A stretch of DNA of 64,000 bases from Lomentospora prolificans (Eukaryota; Ascomycota; Sordariomycetes; Microascales; Microascaceae), in the NCBI GenBank assembly GCA_029532625.1, contig JARFXM010000004.1, positions 248,001-312,000 of the forward strand, written 5' to 3'. The notes under the pieces are model-generated. The model saw only the letters and a program-made list of their open reading frames with translations, searched no databases and had not been told where the DNA came from. Position 1 is the first letter of the stretch; each line of letters opens with the position of its first letter. Shown here in pieces: positions 57,249 to 64,000 of the stretch. The translations under genes and the position numbers were made by a program.

Positions 57249-60005
57249 TTTTTTGGTAGCGTCAGAATCAGTGAAGCGCGATTGATGTGAGCAAATGATT
57301 TTCACTGTGGTGTAACTTAGATACTGAGGGTCAAGTGCTGGTGTCAGTGCTAGAATTGCTGCGAATGAAGTGCACTCTTCCTGTTTCAGAAACAGTAAAC
57401 AGCGCAAGGAGTGAAGGGAAGGCTGGCTCAGAATAGATTGTGTGGTGATGGGACTGTACGCTCAGAGTATGGGGCTTCTCAGCGTAAGGGAAGATTCGTG
57501 GATTCCACAAAATAGGTGCAGCGATTGCTGGTAGAGAGTTCTGTGATTGCTATGATGCGAATGTTGTGTATCCAAATTGGGTCCGATAAGTTCAACTCTG
57601 GTAATATGGGGTTACCAAAGTTAGATCTTGCGTCGATCTGCAAAGCAGTATGAGGTTTGGGGAATGGGAATTGGGATGTAACTGGGATGATCTGGATGAT
57701 CTCTTAGAAACGTTCAAAGTCTAACGAGGCAAGGGTCGGGCTCTTAAAGCTTGAAACCGGCGATGAGGTCTTGTAAGTGATATATCAGCAATTCATGGGG
57801 AAGGCGCGGCGACTCGGAATGATTGTTGCACATGTAGGGCTAGAAGAAAGTGTATGGTTTTGGTGTACGGCAGGCCTAAGGATGCATCTCAGGTCCCCTC
57901 GCATCACCAATAATGAGGGGCCTTGATGCTATGTAACCATCGTGGTATTCATCATAACTGCAAGGGCTGAATAGGCTTCGCCACTTGACGAGACCATTTG
58001 ATGGTGAAGACATTCTCCCGTATTACTTTACAACTATTTCGAGATAAAAAGATATGCACGATTGGGAACGTTGGAGGATAGCGTAGCACTGGGTAAAAGA
58101 GGGAACGGAAGACCAAGTGAAGTCAAGTTCGGGACATCTGATTGGACGTGACCGGACAACGTTCGGCAAGCTCGCCGTACTTGGCGCTGTGTGGCCGGTG
58201 GCAGCCGGGACGAGGCATGGGCTGACTCTTCCCCGAAGCTCAGCTCCGGCTGGAGGTGCAGCGGTTGGAGATTTTGCGATGATACTCTGAGAGTGTTGTA
58301 GGGTGGTACGGTAGGGCAGAGATCTTGGTTCCCCGGATGAGCATGGCTAATTTTGGTATCGCAAACCATCCAGGCGTTAAATGCTGCCCTGATTTTAGCT
58401 CATCGCTAGTCTTGGCTGGAGATGGAAAGGGCTGAATGCAAGGTCATGGTGGTTGTGCGGGGTCTTATTATTCCAGCTTCAAGTGGAGAGTGGGTAAGAA
58501 GGATAATCGAAAATAGCTGCATGGAACTGAGGGTATGAGTTTTATTAGCGGGAAAGGACCCAAAAAAGCTCAGCCTCCCTTCACTCCCCAATCCGATATG
58601 ACTGACGGGGACGCTCAGTAACGGGAATGTGCAGAGAGACGATCCAAACGAGCAGTGCGGGTATGAGATAGCTCGAAGAGACATCTTACTCCGCAAAAGA
58701 CATTGATGTTTACCCGACTCAAATCCACTTCCACGTGGAGCAGGGATGTCGGTGGATCGTGGCTCTAAACATAGCATCGCGGCACAGATCGAGACAGACG
58801 GTAGGTACTACACGGACCAGGGGACCAAGGTCTTGCCGAGTGCGAGCTTCTGATTGAACAGATAGACGACGTCCTGCGCTAATTGACGCAAGAAATTAAG
58901 GTCTTGGGCGTGAACTGGAGGATTAGAAGGTTGGCTTACTCCGAGAAAGGACAATCATGGATCCATGGGGAGCAAAGCTTGGCGACCTCTCTCGAAGAGC
59001 TTCTCGATGAGGACTAGTGCTGATTTGCTTCCGAAGGCCAGCGTCGATCTTGCCGGGAAGCGGAAAATACAGGCCGTCACCCCTGAAACACGCCCACAAT
59101 GTCACTATTTACAAGTAATTTGGCCTTTACTTTTTCATCCATGACCTGTTTTTAGCTAGCGGCCTGCATAACTGTCACCATTTTCGGAAGGCGTCGCTGT
59201 GGCTGTGCTCGTCTCCCCGCATCACCAGCTCTCCCCAACCAACTCCAGGAAAATGTTTGATTTTCTGACCACTTAGGGCCGGGGGAGAAGCTACCTTTTC
59301 TCAAAGCGACTACGAGATTGGCCAAAAAACACGGGTCATCTTGTTGCAAGAAGACACCCGCACTTCTGTGGATCCAGCCCCCAAAATAGCACAACCTATA
59401 CGCCAAGCCCCATTCCCTGCCTCTCTTGGATCGCTCGTTTACTCCGTACAGCGTGGTTGATGATGATCTCGTACTTCATAGAGCTAATCTTGAAGACATA
59501 CTGCCTCTGAAAATATGGCAACATGCCATCGTAGACACTAAATACGGAAAACGACCAACCGTTTTCCTTCCGCACCAAGATCACCGCTAAGTAAAAGGAG
59601 AATACAGAAAGTAAAAAAAGAATATTCCGATTATCACCCCGTGTCTTACATGCAACGGCGACTCACTAGTGCATCTACGACGTCAGCTCCACTTCACCGC
59701 CATGGGTATCGTGTGTCAGAATCAATGTCATCATATTCAGCTTCACGTACGCTGCCATGAAAAACCTTGGCCCGAAGTCGTATGGCCCAGACTATGGCCG
59801 AGATTTGGCGGGAACCAGTTCCGATACTATCCGGTCAAGACGGAACATTCTGCAGTTGTCAGTTGCATTTGTTAAGACCTCTCGCCGCGGTCCTCGTCTG
59901 TTAAAGTCTCTACTCGTGCACCTTGTCGCTACTTTGCTGGTTTTTCTTTTTCTCTCTCCTCTTGTCTCCCCAATCTGATCTCGTCAGTCAATATCACCGA
60001 GTACT
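57249..60005. promoter_or_regulatory. Divergent promoter region between NRPS and ABC transporter
   Basis: A 2.75-kb stretch between the two start codons, which point away from each other. Small open frames occur on both strands, none with recognisable content. It must hold both promoters and would allow joint control by a cluster regulator. I could not identify a clear binding-site repeat by eye. Confidence 0.6.
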
Positions 60006-63000
60006 ATGGAGGCCGATTGTGTCGCCATTGACAGGACTTGGGGCCCTTGGGCTGGGTCCTGTCGTGGAGGTTTAGACTTTACACTTCTTTTCGAAGAATC
60101 CATCTTCAGCATCCTGCCCACTGCCCTTCTGCTACTCGCCGCACCGATTCACGCGATATGGATGCGAGGGATGGCCAAGTCAACGAGGAGTGGCTTCCTG
60201 CTCCCAGCAAAATTTGTAAGCTAACCTCCTGTTGTTCCGCCATGTCACCTAGATCACGGAGTGCTAACGCGAATACTTAGACCCTAATCACGATCTTGGG
60301 CCTATTGAAGTTGTCGCTTGTTCTTCTTTGGGCTCTCCAAAGTCCCCAAGAGAAAACTCGCGCAACTTTACCTGCCTCCATGTTCAATTTTCTTGTCATT
60401 TTCCCTCTTTTCGTCTTTTCTTACACAGAACACGTTTTCAGAGTTCGGCCTAGCGTCATCATCCAAGTTTTCCTCATTATAACGGCCGCGTTTGATGTTG
60501 TGAGAATCAGGACGCTCTGGTTGATGCCGGGGGCAAGCTCCTTTGCCGCCACAGAGTGTGCTGCTTTGGCGGTCAAGTTGGGTTTTGCCGTCGCCGAAGC
60601 CTGGCCAAAGCACCAGCTGCTTCTCGAAAACTATCACTTGTACAGCGGGGAGCAACTTTCTGGGTTTTATGGAAAGGCTTTGTTCCTATGGCTGGCAAAA
60701 ACCCTATGGGATGGTAAGCGCCTCTTCCTCCCGCCCCATGGCATCATCAGAATATTAACCCGTTGGTTTCCTAGGTTTCCATAGATTTCTTAATCCCTCT
60801 GATCTCTCTGGCCCACAGAATGAAGAAACAGCCGAGCGCCGAAGGGAGACTTTCCGCACTCATTGGGCGCGCCGGCAGGATAAGGCCGGAAAGACGGCGC
60901 TGTTTGCAACGCTGCTTAAATCCATGCCCAGCCACTTCCTTATTCCCTTCATTCCCAGGATTGCCGTCGTCGGAATCACACTGGCACAGCCAATGTTGCT
61001 CCGTCGAATGCTCGAGTTCGTCCAGGGACCGGTTGAAACCAAGGATATCAATGTTGGCTACACGCTTGTCGGGGCCTTCGCCCTCATCTATGGACTTGCC
61101 GCCATTTTCAACGCTTGGTTCCATCATGCGTCCAATAAGCTGGCGCTCGAACTTCGAAGCCAGCTTGTTGACGCTACGTACAGCCATCTCTTGAAACTTA
61201 GGCTCTCCGCTTTGGACACTGGCAAAGCGACGACGTTAATTAACGTGGACATGCAGCATATTATGGACGGATCCCTTATTCTCCATGATATCTGGGCGAG
61301 CGTGCTTACTTTGGCCATCGCAACCTATCTTTTGTATTTGCAGATTCAGCTTGCGTGAGTTGGCACTCTTCACCCGATGATTATGACGAACTAACCATCT
61401 ACGGCAGCTTCATCGCCCCACTTCTTTGTACTCTGGGTAAGCCACTGATGAACCTAATAGACTTCAACCGGCTAATGCTATGTAGTTTTGACAGTTGTTG
61501 GTGGCGCCTTTGGCGGCCCTCTTGGGAAGCGACAAGTCGCCTGGCTTACATCTACAGAGAGCCGTGTGAAGGCCACCATGAACATGATCTCCAGCTTCAA
61601 AGAGGTCAAGATGCTGGGTCTCGCTCCAGCATACTTCAAGAGTCTGAAGAAGCTACGATTTGACGAAGTGCAACTTGGGAGGTATGTTGTGCTCATCCAT
61701 TCGCGCGAACGACCAGTGACTAATTGACCTCAAAGACGATTTCGTCGAGTTGTATCGGTCCTCATCACGTTGTGTAAGTTGGGACGTTTTCATCGTGTGT
61801 GAGAGATTCCACTGACTCATTTGCGCCTTTAGCGGCTGCGTCCACACAAGTCTCTATCCTCGTGGCCTATGGAGGTTTTGCGATCATTAGCAAACTCCAT
61901 GGTGTTCCTCTCACACCTGAGACCCTATTCGCTTCCCTGGCTTTGCTCCGTATCTCTTTAGATCCCCTCTTCCTTTTGATTCAGGGGACGCCGGCTCTGG
62001 TTTCATTGTTCAAATGCCTTGGTCGTATTCAGGACCTCCTGAACGATGAGAGGAAACTCAGCGAGCGGTATTACGACTCTGGGACTACAAGCCGAAGTTC
62101 TCCGTTCAAACCCCTCCCTCCAGATCCTGACTTGCAGGCAAATCCATACCCACTGTATCTTAATCATGTTTCCCATTTAGGATTCGGTGATTTTAGGCCT
62201 CCCTCGTACCTTGTTGAAATACAAGATGCAGCGTTCTGCTGGAAGGAGAAGGAATCTCCATCCATCTACATCAATTCGCTCTCGCTCCAAGCGTCGGCCT
62301 TTGTGGCCATCATAGGACCGTAAGTGACCTACCCCGTCAAGAGGATTAAGCTTCACGCTGACCTATGAGCAGAGTTGGATCAGGCAAATCTACCTTACTT
62401 AAAGCCATCCTTGGCGAGTTGGAGCAAATTTCAGGCACGCGGGTTTTCCAGCCCAAGACCAAGATCGCCTACTGTGACCAGGAACCATGGCTATTGGACC
62501 AAACCGTCAAAGCCAACATCGTCGGGTCTCTTCCCTACGATCCTGAGTGGTATACAACTGTGATCGAAGCGTGTGCTCTCCACCAAGACCTTGCTCAATT
62601 TAGTCGGGGAAGCGAAACGAGCGTTGGAAGTGGAGGATCTGCCATGAGCGGAGGCCAGAAAAGCCGAATTGTAGGTTGGCTCTAGGACCCGCGACCAGGT
62701 TGATTTCTAACGCGTAAGCCAGGCACTCGCCCGGGCAATCTACTGCCGGCCGGACCTCCTGCTGCTGGACGACATATTCAGCGGACTAGACCGGAAGTCG
62801 ACCCAACACATCTTTTCATCCCTCTTCTCACATTCTGGATTGTTGCCAAAACTTCAATGTGCCGTCGTCTTGACTACGCACGCAAGTAAGCATCAATCAA
62901 CCACCCGTATCTAGCGAATATCTGCATGGGAGACACTAATAGTAATACCAGCGCAATTCTTACCTCGGTTTGAAACCATTATTGTCTTGGATAATGGGAG

Positions 63001-64000
63001 AATCACCCATCAAGATGGCTACTATGACCTCCTCGCTGATGGCGTCCTCAACGAAGATGCCCTATCTGATACCCAGGAAGCCACAGGAGACGCGCCAATC
63101 GAGGGTCGTCTTGCGGCGGACATCGAGTCGAAGCCGCACTTGGCCGAAGATGAGGATGCCATGAAGAACCAGGCACCGTCAGATTCTAGCGTTTACAAGT
63201 ACTTCTTCAAGGCATGCGGACCCGTAGGCATGGCGCTATTTTTTGTTCTCGCGGCCGTTTTGGCAGCGGAAAGGTCTTTTGAAAGTGAGTTTGAACCTAC
63301 GTTTCCACCTTTGAGCAGTTTACCCTCTAACCTTTGGTTGTAGACGTGTGGCTCAAAATGTGGGCAGAATCTACTGAGCATTCGTTGACGTACTACATTA
63401 CCATTTTCACAGGTCTGATTCTTGGAGGTTTGGTTTTGCTTTACGGCATCTGCTTGTGAGTCCAGGAGTTTGCAACGTCTACTTTATTTATCCATCCATA
63501 TGCTGACATCCATAGCTTCTTCTTCGACGTTCTCCTTGTTTCGTCATCCTTGAAGCTCTACTTTGGTCAGCTTGAGACCCTTGTGCGGTATGTTTCCATC
63601 TTTCAAATATGCATCTCTTAATATTAACGAAGTCTAGGTCACCCATCTCCTACGTGGTGACTGTTGGCTCGACGACGATCGCGAATAGGTATTTTACCAT
63701 ATAACAGCCCAGGCTTGTCAATTTACTTAGGCTTGCATTTAGGTTTATCCAGGACATCATGCTTGTCGATGACGAGCTACCGATGGCTCTTGTAAACGTC
63801 ACAACTGGTATGTTACCCTCAAATCATCTTAGAAGCGTATATTAAGTAGTGGGAAAAGCCTTCTTTGGTGCTTGTGCCGAATCGATCATCATCTTCATCT
63901 CCTCCAAATACGTATCCGTCTCGGTACCGGTCCTTCTTCTTGTTCTCTGGGTTATTCAGAAATTCTACCTCCGTACCTCGAAGCAGCTCCGTCTCATGGA
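60006..64000 (+). CDS. ABCC/MRP-type multidrug ABC transporter (truncated by window end)
   Basis: At least 15 exons: 60006-60215, 60281-60713, 60775-61354, 61408-61436 (29 nt), 61486-61681, 61736-61773, 61833-62319, 62373-62670, 62723-62885, 62952-63284, 63344-63455, 63516-63587, 63638-63688, 63743-63807, 63850-64000+. About 1,072 residues are present, in agreeing phases throughout. The order is a TMD0-like membrane N-terminus, TMD1 (about 245-560) with GKRQVAWLTSTESRV and VKMLGL, and NBD1. NBD1 has Walker A GPVGSGKST near 656-664, the Q-loop YCDQEPWLLDQTVKANI, the signature MSGGQKSRIALARAIY near 748, Walker B DLLLLDDIFSGLD and the H-loop LTTHA. TMD2 then begins. This is the fungal full-length ABCC layout; NBD2 lies outside. 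Its place beside the NRPS suggests product export or self-protection; this is inferred. Confidence 0.92.

Noticed and set aside
58406..58777. 123-codon minus-strand frame in the NRPS/transporter divergent region
   Set aside because: Composition is not protein-like and no domain is seen; treated as promoter DNA.

Overview
The window is nuclear DNA from a filamentous ascomycete (Pezizomycotina). The evidence is many short spliceosomal introns (48-135 nt, GT..AG), a fungal tRNA-Tyr with a 13-nt intron, an AA9 cellulose monooxygenase with a CBM1, fungal STAND/NLR-type genes, a cAMP-receptor-like GPCR and a giant fungal nonribosomal peptide synthetase (NRPS). I cannot name the species.

Left part (1-12.5 kb): the last codons of a gene entering from the left; a secreted protein with two related halves; a 72-residue, 12-cysteine secreted protein recovered only by splicing; tRNA-Lys(CTT); a TRP14-like thioredoxin-fold protein; a protein with two tandem GFA/CENP-V domains; a secreted Thr/Glu-repeat protein; and a secreted type-B carboxylesterase whose frame is broken at a run of eight G.

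Middle (12.5-34.9 kb): a 4.6-kb stretch with no gene I can support; a NACHT-ankyrin protein with 17 near-identical ankyrin repeats; the frameshifted remains of an NLR-type alpha/beta-hydrolase domain; a seven-helix receptor; the AA9-CBM1 enzyme; a REI1-like zinc-finger protein; tRNA-Tyr(GTA); and a 3.1-kb gene-poor stretch.

Right part (34.9-64 kb): a 7,403-residue NRPS on the minus strand with only two short introns and no internal frame break. Reading order is C*-A-T / C-A-T / C-A-T-E / C-A-T-E / C-A-T / C-T-C-T(dead) / Ser-rich tail. It has five adenylation domains, two epimerization domains and no thioesterase or reductase. A divergent 2.75-kb region separates it from an ABCC/MRP-type transporter that runs off the right end. 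The two probably form the left part of a biosynthetic cluster: the NRPS would build a peptide with D-residues at positions 3 and 4, and the transporter would export it or protect the cell. No tailoring enzyme lies in the 35 kb left of the NRPS, so any others should be beyond the right edge. The most novel element is the NRPS: its T-C-T-C end resembles ferrichrome-type synthetases, but it sits behind five A domains and two E domains and is followed by a decayed carrier domain and a Ser-rich tail.
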